Position numbers and translations under genes: made by a program. Positions 31,666-42,860 of a stretch of 64,000 bases of DNA are shown piece after piece. The notes beneath the pieces were generated by a model. It was given only the letters and a program-made list of their open reading frames with translations, had not been told where the DNA came from and made no database searches. The DNA comes from Antedon bifida (taxonomy: Eukaryota > Echinodermata > Crinoidea > Comatulida > Antedonidae). The stretch's first letter is position 1; each line of letters opens with the position of its first letter. The stretch spans positions 9,433,501 through 9,497,500 of the forward strand of contig OY727096.1 of assembly GCA_963402885.1 (NCBI GenBank), written 5' to 3'.

Positions 31666-33029
31666 TACTGAGAAATATTATTGTACTGTATTTCATTCTA
31701 TCCTTATCCATCCACTATTGTAAGTCTAGTAAAGCATTTAATGCAATCGAAGTATTATAACAATATACAGATCTTTACCATGAAATGCAACTGATTATAT
31801 TAGATTTGGTTCCTTCTCTAGAAGACGTGTTAAAACTTTCCAGTACAATGTTGTTGTGAATTCTTGTTTTCTTAACTTACAATCGACGTTTGATAAACAT
31901 TTCTACGACGACCAACTGACATGTGTGCCCTAGCTGAAATTGTGACGATTTATTATTGGGGGTAACATACATTGTTCTTTGGCGTCATTTACAAGGACAG
32001 ATCCTAGGATACAATTAAAAAAAGTACATGCCAACACAGAATCGTACGACGAGGCCCCACGAGTCATTTCATCATGAAAAAGTTATACATGTTTAATGTT
32101 CTCAAAACGTCCTAAAAACTACGCCTATCGCTATCTCAAGACGACTCCCACCGACGCGTCGCTACTAGACGTATCGTCGTCGTACGCTGTCTGAGATGGC
32201 CTTAAGACAACCATTATATTTCAACTTTAAAACATTATTCCTATCTCTACAATTGATTAGTTGAATGTGTTATAAAATATTCGTCTGGTTAGTTGAGAAA
32301 TTAACGAATTACATAAGTAGTGTACACGGAAGGTAGCCTAACTTATTGGTTCTTTTTGCTGGGAAATAGCCAGGTGTTTTATCTTCAACACTGAACGTTT
32401 TTAATTATTATTAATTTACACTTTACTATTATATAATTTTGTTTATGATACTAAATTACATTTTTATGACATCTCATATAATGTAATGATCTTGAATTGC
32501 ATTATCAAAGCACGTTAAATATATAGTATATACATTATTATAACTACGAAATCAACTCTTCATTGTTAGCTATGAAGAATATCACCTATGTGTGCACGAT
32601 CGCGAAATTATTAATTTCAGAACTAGTGAACGGAAATGACTAATAGTATGCGTGCCGGATTCTGGGAAATGTTCAGGTCTGTTATTCAATATGGTTGGTC
32701 TCTAGTGAAGAATTTTATCGAAGTACAATAATGTATACATTCTATTATTAATGAATATTACACAAAGTGTTTTATAACATCTCATTTACTTAACTAACTT
32801 TCAATTTTATTATTTTTGTAATAATAATAAAATAATATATATATATATAATTTTTATCAGAAATATCACAATTATGCTTGTCACTTGTTTGGTTGATTTA
32901 CCGTACTCATTTAATGTAAAAGAGTGAAAACCAATTGCTTCACTCTTTAATACCACTCTTTAAAAGGATGACATTCACTCTAAAAGAGTGAATTTTGTTT
33001 CATTTGTAATTTTGAATATGCTGGTTCAA
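31666..33029. other. No gene recognised
   Basis: AT-rich DNA. It contains the RAGAGTGAA words near 32922-32995 (three AAAGAGTGA(A/G)-like copies) and TA runs near 32838. No coding signal is seen. Confidence 0.4.
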
Positions 33030-34439
33030 TTGAAGTTTAGCACTGTAACATTAGAATAGATATGGATAATTAGGGTATGGGTCTTTAAGTATTTAAAAAG
33101 ACACATTCCCTACCATTTTTGACGTTTTGTAAAAATAAATGCATAATATACTTTAAAAACATTCAACCAGGTCATTCATTGTCTTAAATGTATGTATAGC
33201 CTCTCTACCCGAACACGAACACGAGATTTATATAATAATGACAACTGTCAAAGGTACGTTTTTAATGAATTTTTTACGTTTTTTATTGTCATTTTGTTAC
33301 TTATTTTATATATTTAAATTACTTTTTTTTAATGTAAAATAACGAATGCAATATTGTTATTACAATTACTTTTAACATTGTAACATATAAACGAAAAAAA
33401 AATATGCTTAAAAAATATAATATTTATAACAGAGTATGATAATAACAGTGGGACGAACCCACACAAGACAAAAACAAATTATGACAACACTGTATACACA
33501 TATATGAACCAAAGTTGTGGAAGAAATTCACTGGCGGTAATAAACTGAATAATTTGAAAGAAAAAATAAACGTATAAATAAACATGTTAAAAAACACTAT
33601 TTATTGCTTTAATGCTGATGAACAACACTAAAATGAATATAGGAAATGTCGTTTCTTTAACTTTTATTTACTTTATGTTGTGTTTTATTGTTTTATGCTT
33701 TTATGTTAAAGTGCCTGCAAAAACAGAATCGTAAACTTCTTTATGCAGGACCCTTGCCGTCAATTATATACTGAAATTGTAATTATAAACAATGACCAAA
33801 TAAATGTGAATTGATTTGAATTGATATTAAAGAGAGAAACAATCCACTCGATCGTAGACGGTCTAGCTAGGCTTATTTTTGTAGGCCTAACTGGTAAACA
33901 GCAGTAACTTACGAACATCGTACGCTAGCTATAGGTCTAGTTGCTGCATTATTTATCTATCTATCTGTTTTTGTCAGGATTCGTTAATAAAAATTGGAGG
34001 AAACCCGGTATTTTTACTGAAAAGTTACGATTCTTCCGTTTGTTTTGGCATGCATGTTGAGATTTATAGCGGGCCGCTTAAATTATTAGAATCGTCTTTA
34101 CATTGTTTACCATTCAAAAAAAGGTATTAGTTAACATTTTAATAGTAAAAATACTATTTATTTTTAAATTAAATGTATGTTTGATATTCAATGTATATTG
34201 TTATTTACTGTATCAAAGATTGTATGTAATAGAATAAGATCAATAAGAAATCAAGTAATGATTGATGAAGTAATGAACTTAGTGTAAATGTATCTATCTA
34301 GTATTAATCTCACAGTTTGAAATTCTTAAGACACAAGCTTTTCGTTTTCAGTTTTACATCTAAAAAGTAATCTACTATCTTCTAATAAACGTACTAAAAT
34401 AATAATCTTTTATAAACATTAGCTTTCCACAGGCATTGC
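33030..34439 (+). promoter_or_regulatory. Gene B upstream region, conserved with the gene C copy
   Basis: Long blocks match 61720-62660 in the same orientation: TATGCTGGTTCAATTGAA (33039 / 61731), TAGCACTGTAACATTAGAAT, TTCGTTAATA.AAATTGG near 33980 / 62060, AACCCGGTATTTTT, and GATTTATAGCGGG near 34064 / 62194. Conservation upstream of a shared spliced exon suggests promoter and leader of a duplicated gene. No TATA or initiator can be singled out. Confidence 0.55.
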
Positions 34440-34605
34440 TATGCTTAATACAAAGACCTATAATGAAACGATATTTTTTGAAAGCTTATGCGACTGCGCA
34501 CAATTCAGAAACAGTGCCTACTTATAGGGACGTCTTAGAGCACGGTGTAACACTTTTCTCTTGCCTTTAAACTGGGTATGGTTAAATAGGTGCGCATCAA
34601 ATAAG
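34440..34605 (+). other. Candidate 5' non-coding exon of gene B
   Basis: GCTTATGCGACTGCGCACAA, then GAGCACGGTGTAACACTTTT and TAAG|GTAAGTGTTT. The exon-like block ends at 34605 with a consensus donor, and the paralogous block at 62660-62837 ends at the same donor. It has no ATG-started frame leading on. It would join the acceptor TTCTTAATCATTAG at 37684. The 5' boundary is not known; the start given is where the strong similarity begins. Confidence 0.5.
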
Positions 34606-35999
34606 GTAAGTGTTTACAATATCTAGGGTGTGAGTTAGGAAGGGTTAATCTCTAGTGTTATATTCTGTTCCAATTAATTATACATTATCTGTCTAGGCAT
34701 CCATGCAGTTGAATTACTAATACTACTTCTACAATAGTTATATTGTATACAATTCGCTTTCTTTAAAATTTGAAATGAACTTTAACTTGATATCAAACAG
34801 TAGTAGATAATTATATTAAATCACTCATCGTAAATTATATGGACTATATTGACAATTTTTAATTGAGTTTATTTCAATTAAATCCAATTTTTTTAAACTT
34901 TAAAAAAAAAACGAAATTTAAACGAAAATTTTAATTATAAAAAATAATAAATTAATTGTTATACATTAAACATCAAAATCAATAATGTAATATTAAGATA
35001 GATTTCATAAATTGTAAACCAGTGAAAATTACATGTGTCAAACAGTTTTAGTTACTTATTATTTTGTCTACATCGAAAACAGATGAAATAATTTAATTTA
35101 AGTGGAAAATCCAATCTTCCTAAATGTTTACAAACGTCTTGTACCCACATTTTTTTAATTCTTTATATTGTATTAATTTGATAAGAAATGTAAACAACAT
35201 TATAATAAATGTAATCATAATGAGACAAAAAACATTTAGAACATTCTTTAAAAAGATACAGGGAAACGCTTTTATATAAATTATATATATAAAAAAAAAA
35301 TTGAAATGGCATGTTTATGGATGGTATTTGGCCACAAGTAGGCTTACCGTCAGAACACACTTTTATCGCACATTTACCTACAACAAGGGCAGGCCATTAG
35401 AACCATAATGCGATTCTGTCAAGCAAATTTGAAATGTTTTAGTTGCGTATTGTGTCAGATGAAATGGTGTCGGGCGAGGGATAGTTTCACCATGTAGTTT
35501 AAGTTCTATTTATTTGTTTGTTATCCGAAACCATTCAATTCATTTCCACGTAAATGTTTTTAAAAATACATTTACTTACTTAAAGCCTGGGTGCAGAACA
35601 GTTAATATACACATTTGTGGGAAAAGAAAAGGTGTTGTTATTTTCTGATAGAGTATACCACCATAATAGAATGTCATAAAAAAAATCCCCAGCCCAGGGT
35701 CTTGGACAAAAATATTAAGTTTTTTTTTGCTTAACCGAACTCTAGGACGTAGATTTTGCAAGGTTTTAATTTGTTCAGATCGTGTCTATTTTGTGTCATA
35801 CAGTATTTACAGAGTTCACTGTATAAATTATATACAGTTTAGCATAGAAGAAAGTAAAAGACCGATGAGCTATTCAGATTAACATTATGCTGTATAGATG
35901 AAATTAAGTTGCTCAAATTATTCTGATTTTTTGATATGATGACGTGATGAAAATTAAAATGTTTGTAACTCATGTCAAAGAGAAGTAATTATGAAAGAA
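34606..35999. other. Intron 1 of gene B, first part
   Basis: AT-rich, with no repeat partner or coding signal recognised. Short open frames at 35163-35360 and 35576-35761 (minus) have no support. Confidence 0.45.
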
Positions 36000-36640
36000 C
36001 ATAATTATTATTCACTTTATTTATTCCGTCAAAATTATATTACAAATAGTGGCCCAAAGGGCCAAATTTAATATTACAGTTAAAAAGAAGTCTATATAAT
36101 ACAATATAAATATACCAAATATCCAATACAACATCAAAAAATATAGCAAAAAAAAAACAAAACAAAAATGACTGTAGCAGCACCATCAAAGAGAAAGGTG
36201 TCACACAGGTCACCAGGGGAAATGTAACTAACTAAAACAAATTATGATTCATTGATTAATCGAATATAGTATGGAATTGGACTATTAACAAACCTATTGG
36301 TTTTTGCATTTAATTACGTAGTCTTTTTACCATTGCGTAGATTTATATTGTGGCTTTGAAAACGAATATGTGGAATAAGATAAAAAAAAATGCGGTGTTG
36401 AGGACAATCTTTTGGCAAAATTTAGATAGTTTGACACTTGAGAAAGTCAAGTTGACAAAGGTCCAGAGCTTAATCATAAGAATTATAATTCCTACCTAGG
36501 ATAATACGGCACGCCAATTTCTGAGTAGCCTTAATGGTGTCACTTAGAAGAAGATTGTGATAAGAAAAAAGTTTAAAAATCTGTTGCATATAATATAAAA
36601 AACACGATAGTGTTTGAGACGTGAGAGAAAGATGGGACGA
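36000..36640 (-). pseudogene. Old LINE reverse transcriptase C-terminus and 3' end
   Basis: With a few stops read through, the minus strand gives LACRIILGRNYNSYD then ALDLCQLDFLKCQTI and NSPIPYYIRLINES. This is the C-terminal tail of CR1/Rex-like LINE proteins in aquatic animals (ACRIILG, ALxxL.L..L). The 3' end (low coordinates) reads GGCCCTTTGGGCCACTATTT and then AATAAATAAAG. It lies inside the long first intron of gene B in antisense orientation. Confidence 0.6.
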
Positions 36641-36689
36641 TAGTTTGAAAAAGAGTGAGGGTTTCCTTTTTTATAAATATAATATATAT

Positions 36690-36838
36690 ATAACTCTCTG
36701 GCTGTTTTACTTATCGTTTTGATTTAGCTTTTCGCTTTTTTGTTTGTATCTCCATTGAGATCCAGCCACTGATACCCACAGCATTGTCATTTTTTCAGTA
36801 ATTTGCCTTTGGATTTATATATATATATATAAATTTAG
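36690..36838 (-). repeat. 145-bp dispersed repeat, copy 1
   Basis: About 145 bp here match 63245-63395 in inverted orientation at roughly nine bases in ten, including AAATCCAAAGGCAAA, CTGAAAAAATGACAATG, ATCTCAATGGAGATAC and AAAGCGAAAAGCTAAA. Both copies lie next to LINE fragments reading in the same relative direction, so the block may be part of that LINE family. Confidence 0.8.
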
Positions 36839-37235
36839 TTTTTAAGTACAATACAAACAATATCGTCAAGGCCCGGACTTTTAAGTTTTTAGAAGTTGCT
36901 TTTCGGACCTCGCGCTTAACAATATTTCAAAATTTTCTCCATTTCATTTGGTCACTTTTAACGTAGACGTTTATGAATTAGTGTACGTAAATGTTGTGTA
37001 ATCCATGGTTTGTCTGTATTGTGGACTTTAACCCTTTTGGTGGGGAAGTAATACAATCTAGGATAGAATAGGATGCGCATTAGCGCGACGCGGCTCCATT
37101 AAATGGGATTAACAAGTACAAAAGAAACAAAATCATATTTGTTATATTCGAGTTGCTAGTGACGTTAGAAAATCGGGTAGGTATTGGCGGCCATTAGGGG
37201 CAAAATAGACAAATGTTGCCGTACGTACAATTCCA

Positions 37236-37579
37236 CTTCCATCAGCCAAACAAATGGCGTTAAAGACATAATTCTTCGAGTGACAAAGAAATAGTGCCGT
37301 AGGGACACACACATTGCCGTATGAACAAATCATGGTGATAAAACAAATTGTCGTTTGGTTAAATTGCCGTATTGTTAAATTGACGGCAATCGGCAATTTT
37401 GTTCTTACGCTAAATTGTTTCCTTTCGGCAATTTAACCATATGTAAATTTAACCATACGGCAATTTGTTTTTTCACCAATTTGTTCATCATCATTTGTTA
37501 TGTGTGTGTCCGTACGGCAATACTTGTTTGTTACTCGATGAATTGTGTCTTTAACGCCATTTGTTTTTGCTTACGGAAG
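37236..37579. mobile_element. Foldback element just upstream of the gene B coding start
   Basis: The left arm (from 37236) contains AACAAATGGCGTTAAAGACA, TGCCGTA.GGACACACACA and GGTTAAATTGCCG. The right arm carries the inverted equivalents, ending in TCTTTAACGCCATTTG and CGGAAG at 37579. Arms are about 140 bp around a centre near 37400 (ACGGCAATCGGCAATTTTG). No protein is coded. It lies about 105 bp before the splice acceptor of the coding exon. Confidence 0.8.
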
Positions 37580-37684
37580 CGGATTATGTCTTTATAGTAG
37601 GCCTATGTAAGAATGCAATTTTATCTATCATTTTTAGCATAGACATAATTTTGTTTTACCAATCCATCCTTTCTTAATCATTAG

Positions 37685-37756
37685 GGCTGTTGACCGACAT
37701 CATGGTGGACAGACATAACAGAGTGATATTACTTATGTTTCTGATATCAATCAAAG
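37685..37756 (+). CDS. Gene B exon 2: start codon and signal peptide
   Basis: The acceptor CTTTCTTAATCATTAG ends at 37684. ATG at 37702 starts MVDRHNRVILLMFLISIK: a short basic head and a hydrophobic core, a good signal peptide. The donor G|GTATGC follows 37756, leaving phase 1. Joined to the exon at 38688 the frame continues with E-SQAYC, and cleavage near SQA is plausible. The product should enter the secretory pathway. Confidence 0.7.
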
Positions 37757-38146
37757 GTATGCTTCGAGAGCATTTTACAAATACATAACCATCTTTGAAG
37801 CTGCGAGGCGCTGTCAATGTGTGTTCCCACTCATAGACTCACACTAAAACAATGAAACTAGAATTGTACAACATTTCGCAATACATTGTATTATGTTCTA
37901 GGCTGTGTACAAACAGCTTTAAACACTATTTTAGCATGTTAATACACCACATACATAAATATATACAGCAGTATTACAACTACTAATGTAGGAAACGAAA
38001 GAACCGTTAATTTTGAACAATACACCGCAAAAATGTAGTAAACCCTAACTCTAAATCATGTGCAAATGCATCTCTTTACTTAGCTATCAGTCTATCCACC
38101 TCCCGTAAGTAACTGACTATCAAAAAGTGGTCATCTAATTAACAAT

Positions 38147-38290
38147 CATCTATCTTAAGGGATCGCTTCTCTTAATCGACCACCTCTCGTAACGACCACA
38201 TCTTCCCTTACGAAAGGTGGTGGTCCTTACGAGGTGGTCGTTTAGAGAGGTGATCGTCCATTACGAGAAGCGGTTTCTTAAGATAGATGG
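38147..38290. repeat. Inverted repeat built from TTACGAGAGGTGGTC words, in an intron of gene B
   Basis: CATCTATCTTAAGGGATCGC at the left pairs with the right end TTCTTAAGATAGATGG, and the arms are filled with ACGA(G/A)AGGTGGTC or its complement. Further copies continue to about 38380. It looks like a palindromically arranged short tandem repeat. Confidence 0.8.
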
Positions 38291-38687
38291 TGGTAGTTTA
38301 GGAGAGGTGGTCATTTACGAGAGTTTGTCTTTACGAAAGATGGTCGATTTTGAGAACTTATTAATAAGAGAGGTAGTAGCTACTACATTAGCAGTGGTTG
38401 TTCCACATTATCGGTTGTTACAAGCATATAATGTATACTATGTAAAGACATACATTTGGTGAACACGTTGACTACTATAGACAAACAATGTCGTGATAAT
38501 CTTGACCGGTCTATCAAATGCGCTAGAGTTTCTTCACCACCATAATCTGGACTGAAACATTTCTTATTAAATGTTATTATTACTAAATACCGTAACTGAA
38601 TAAACTAATTTACTATAACTTTAGTACTTAACCTGTTGTTGTGGTAGTATAGACTTTTAGATGGCCTATTATTTTTTGATTTTATAG

Positions 38688-39116
38688 AATCGCAAGCCTA
38701 TTGTACAAAGAAAGATACACTCAGAATAGGTACAGTATTAGATAACATCAGAAATGTGGTCATGATAAATCCAGACAACCCTATCAATTGTCCTGGGTAC
38801 ATCAAGGCATGGAAGTGGATTCCACCTGTATCTGTGAATTTCACGGGGTTAGTGTGGCGGCCTACAGATACAGTGAAGGAATATACACTGATAGGCCGCA
38901 CATTGCTACCGGCCGTCGATGAACTTGATCAAACTTATACACATTCTCTTTCTCGTTCCGACTGGATTCCTGTAGAAGCTGGTGATGTGATTGGTTTTTA
39001 TTTTGATCAGGCACTTTTGATGTTTGATATTGTTAAAGAAGATCTCAGAATTGGTTCCTTCCATACCTTATCACCAGCATTTGAAAGAAGATATCCAATT
39101 ATGGCTATATCTGAAG
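38688..39116 (+). CDS. Gene B exon 3: N-terminal secreted domain
   Basis: 429 nt between the acceptor TTTTATAG and donor GAAG|GTAATT, phase 1 to phase 1. The 143 codons start SQAYCTKKDTLRIGTVLDN, include CPGYIKAWKWIPP, FTGLVWRPTD, YTLIGRTLLP, WIPVEAGDVIGFYF and RRYPIMAISEG, and have only two cysteines. Aromatic residues spaced along beta-like segments suggest a compact all-beta domain. I do not know a named family; similar N-terminal domains in predicted invertebrate secreted proteins are recalled but not certain. It is a single large exon with no defect. Confidence 0.75.
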
Positions 39117-39248
39117 GTAATTGCATAATGAACTGATTGGAAATGCACTTTATAAAACGCATAACATTAGCACAAATAGTCTACAGCAGCTTGATCGCGT
39201 TTGTATTATAATTGTTTCTGGCATTAATTATCATATATTTTATTCTAG

Positions 39249-39503
39249 AATTTATTGACCGTCGGTCAGTTGTTGAAAGAAAACACCAACGATCCAGCAT
39301 AATGAAGAAAACTGGAATTAGTGTTACGTTACCCGGCCACATAATACACAGTTTCAAGAGTCCTTCTGTAGTCCGATGCATTGTTTCCTGCCAGAAGGAT
39401 CAGTTGTGCCGGTCAGTTTCTTATGACACATTGCGATAAACACGAAGATACAAACAATATCGAGGTAGTAGACGATGTAGTTTTTTATGAGTTCATTGAT
39501 AAG
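39249..39503 (+). CDS. Gene B exon 4: PAN/apple-like domain, with frameshift
   Basis: Acceptor TTTATTCTAG, donor AAG|GTAAGA. From phase 1 the frame reads EFIDRRSVVERKHQ, TGISVTLPGHIIHSFKSP and RCIVSCQKDQLCRSVSYDTL, then stops at TAA 39437-39439. The C-x3-C-x5-C spacing followed by SVSYD fits the first half of a PAN/apple domain. After the stop, the next frame is open to the donor (DKHEDTNNIEVVDD, VVFYEFIDK) and has the usual PAN tail. Total length is off by two bases from that needed to meet the next exon in phase 0. A 2-base deletion (or 1-base insertion) at about 39433 explains this. It may be a real pseudogene mutation, an allele or a sequencing error. Confidence 0.7.
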
Positions 39504-39569
39504 GTAAGAATATAAAGCATTCAATTTCACAGTTTGAAATTATATAACCAACAGCGCTTTGTTAATTTG

Positions 39570-39751
39570 TAGACCGTACGATAGTATTCCAATAATGTAT
39601 GCATATGAGTTAAATAGAAAGAACATTTTATTTATAATATACCTGATTATTGTCATTTGATCAAATGACAATAATCAGGTATATTATAAATAAAATAGTC
39701 TTCCTATTTAACTCATAATCATGTATTATTTGCATACAATCGCACGGTCTA
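39570..39751. repeat. 182-bp palindrome with spacerless perfect core
   Basis: Centred between 39660 and 39661 (ATTTGA|TCAAAT). The inner 36 bases on each side (39625-39696) are perfectly complementary. The outer arms extend with a few mismatches to TAGACCGT (39570) and ACGGTCTA (39751), exactly symmetric. It lies in the intron after the PAN exon. It is probably a palindromic MITE or a recent inverted duplication. Confidence 0.95.
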
Positions 39752-40257
39752 TAGTATTAGAGTACCTAACGATGATATAATGTATATAATGCATGTTCAG
39801 CTCAATTTATGAAAAAAACAACATAGGCCTACGATGATAGATTCGTATTTAGTCTATATCAGTTTCTCTCGCTATTAAGGGAAGGCATAGGACAAATTGT
39901 AAAAACAAATAATAAAGATTGTTTTGTATTCGTTGAATTACCTGTTTAACTCGGCTCCATCTCATCTCCGTTAATCTTTTAAATGATGAAATATTCTCAA
40001 TATTCAACTGATAAACAGTTATTATTTATACTAACGCACTGAATACCATGGCCACAGTCAGATTAATCTGCCTATCAGCATAGTTATGTTACAAACATTT
40101 TGTATTTGTACAATAATCTATACAAATTTAACATTGCTGTTGCCGCTTATTTGATTTAACAACTAATGTTGCCGTTACGACACACTGTACTTTTCACAGT
40201 ATAGTAATGATTTTTCTTTTCATCAAAATAAGATAACGTTATTTTGTTGTTGTAAAG

Positions 40258-40354
40258 GAATACTACGGAAATTGTGAAGACGAAACATATTACCATGGTC
40301 ATTGTGGGTTGGATACTCACGTGTGTTTCTGTGATAATGGAGATTGTCATTCAG
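40258..40354 (+). CDS. Gene B exon 5: small cysteine-rich EGF-like module
   Basis: 97 nt, acceptor TGTTGTAAAG, donor TCAG|GTAATG; phase 0 to phase 1. It encodes EYYGNCEDETYYHGHC then GLDTHVCFCDNGDCHS, with five cysteines in 32 residues in an order like a short EGF or EGF-like disulfide knot. It follows the PAN exon and fits PAN-EGF secreted proteins. The acceptor is purine-interrupted, so the exon start is less sure than its end. Confidence 0.6.
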
Positions 40355-40711
40355 GTAATGGTAAAAAGTACTTTTTTTATGCAGGAATTTCACTGTCTAT
40401 TCAGAAGCGTAGACTGGTTGCTGTCGTGGTTGCTGTCTCTTGGTTAAGTTAATTGTTTTAACTTTGCCTAAGAACATTTTGAAATGTAGTGCTGCAAAGT
40501 CCCCAGAAATTGGACTTATACATTGAAGTATGAAACGAAATTAAAAGTCCACATGACCAACCCACCATGGTTAGAGCTGCTAAGTCTTCATAAATTGTAC
40601 TCATACTTTGTAAAATGTCAGGACTAGAAACCTAATAAACTGAACCTTTTCGCATCACTCGGACCCCAGCCTACACCTCCGCTATTCAGCCAATTCTCGG
40701 TAGTGTATCGA

Positions 40712-40872
40712 TTTCCGAAGTATCATAGGAATATTTGGTAATACAACATCCCATGTGTTTCACATGTATCTAGTAGTAACATAATCCTTAACCTAACCTT
40801 ACATGATACAGGCACCACATGTGATATAAATGAGATGCTGTATTACCAAATATTCCTATGATACTTCGGAAA
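40712..40872. mobile_element. MITE-like inverted repeat in an intron of gene B
   Basis: TTTCCGAAGTATCATAGGAA and the following bases to 40750 pair with 40834-40872 (39 nt, one mismatch), around an 83-nt loop. No coding capacity. The arms are almost perfect, so the insertion is fairly young. Confidence 0.9.
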
Positions 40873-41819
40873 TAGATAGTATGTGGAGATACAGCATTGG
40901 GAATCGGGCGCTATTATTACAATTACTATACTATACTATCATATTTCAATATTACTACTGCTACAATAACAGTATTATAAATGTTGGTAAAGTCTTCAAA
41001 TATAAGTAGAGGCTACACCACCAAATTGTTACAACCACTTCACAAGAGTGTCATAGAAACGCTCGAGAAAATTAAAATACCGTAAGAACGATTGCTTAAA
41101 AATGTGTAAGTATTAGCGGTACTGGTCGATCATTATCATTATTATTTTTTCTCAACTTTAACGATTTTAAAACTCAGCGCAACTCAACATAAATTCAACT
41201 GAACTTTGAATGGAAAAAGGTGTATTCGAAACCACATGTTCGTCGTGATACATTTTTGATGAATTTTGGGTGATACAAAATAAATAATCACAAATTCAAC
41301 CAAAAACCCCCAATTGGCTGGCAGCCAATTTTTGTTCAAATTGGAATACTATTATACGAAATTAAAATGGCATATTTAACAAAAATTAAAAAAAAATATT
41401 TTTTCAGGGGACATACATCTTTAAAATAAAAGTTCAACATTTAGATGTTGTACTCGAATTGTTTATAGCAATTAAAACCATGTATTGTTATTGTTGTATT
41501 GTGGGGGTTTGTTTCAGCATATTGACAAGCACTAGTTTAACCTAAATTCGTTTTAAAGGTCAATAGGTAATTACCTAACAAATTAGTAAACATGGTTAAA
41601 TTGGGTGGGTAAAATCAATACCGAAAGTATGTATCAACCTTGTATAGCATAGCAAATTATAAAAGATACGCGCGATTTACAAAATTTGCTCTTACGTAAA
41701 ATTAAGGCAAATGTACTCTATAACCAGGGTAAAGTGAAATTGTAATTTGTAATTTTACTCTTCTCTGGTATAACATACAGAATAGAGAAACCTCATCATT
41801 CATGCTAATTCTTTTTTAG

Positions 41820-41989
41820 AATGGAACATGATATTCAAGGGCATGTCGGGTACTGGAGTTTCTGTTTATGAGTCATTTGTTTTTGGAACTCAAACATCAG
41901 AATCGGACGCTGCCAAATCATTTGATTCTCCAGAAAACTTCAGATTGAACACACCTTTTGAAAACTGGAATAGTTCGAACATTATTGAG
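41820..41989 (+). CDS. Gene B exon 6: C-terminal domain, part 1
   Basis: 170 nt, acceptor ATTCTTTTTTAG, donor GAG|GTAAGT, phase 1 to 0. It encodes WNMIFKGMSGTGVSVYESF, then FGTQTSESDAAKSFDSPENF and NWNSSNIIE. The WxxxFKxxSGxGxSVYESF opening is, from memory, that of the C-terminal domain in predicted skeletal organic matrix protein 5-like and related secreted proteins of corals, echinoderms and molluscs. Frame joins cleanly on both sides. Confidence 0.75.
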
Positions 41990-42301
41990 GTAAGTAGCTA
42001 CTATAAAACACATTACTTACTTACTCTACTCTACTATAATAGTACAAAGTCATATTGTATAAATAAGAGCGATCATTCAATTAGCTCTTAATCATCCTTT
42101 TATTCCTTCTCTGTTGTCATAGATGTATTTTTTTAAACTCTGTATTAGCTCTACTGAAAATATATCCAACAAACTTCTTCAATCTACCTTTATTACTTTA
42201 TTTTTAACGTGTGCTCATAGTATAATTTGCACATAATTATACTAGTCACTATTAACGAACAATAATGTACATATTAACAATCGCTAATAATGTATGTATA
42301 G

Positions 42302-42471
42302 GTGAAGTTAACACTGTATTCCAAATTTTATGATGAGCTTATACATTTGATATTCAACGGAAGTACAACGACTAAAACATCTTGGTTTTCAATTGAACAT
42401 CTTCTTGATTCACCTTGGGATGATTTAATGCCTGGTGTAGAGATGAATTACTTCAGCATAGCAGGTCATTC
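42302..42471 (+). CDS. Gene B exon 7: C-terminal domain, part 2
   Basis: 170 nt, acceptor TGTATGTATAG, donor TC|GTAAGT, phase 0 to 2. It encodes VKLTLYSKFYDELIHLIFNG, then TTKTSWFSIEHLLDSPWDD and NYFSIAGHS. The VKLxLY...xLIFNGxxTxxxxWFS pattern is typical of the second segment of the same domain. No cysteines. Confidence 0.75.
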
Positions 42472-42860
42472 GTAAGTATTAAATCTGTTTTTGTCGTAGC
42501 CAAATGAAAATTAGGAATTATGCCTTCTATAAATGTTGTATTCACATTGGGTAGATTTAAAAGCAAAAAAATGGTGAAATAATTACACATTGTAAGGTTA
42601 TAGCTTTTCTTGTTGCTGCACATCATAATCAAAATATAAAACATACCACGTAGGATTATGCAAATCTTATACTACACTAACAATGTCCATTATTGTAATA
42701 ACAATTAAAAGAAAAATTAAACAGTGATGGTTGGTGAAATTATTCTTGAAATCCTTGAAAAAAATCCTTTGAAAAAAGGAAAAAAACCAAACTTAATTAT
42801 GAGAAGTTTTGGAATATTACATAAAAGAGGACATTATATATTTATTTTAAATTACTACAG

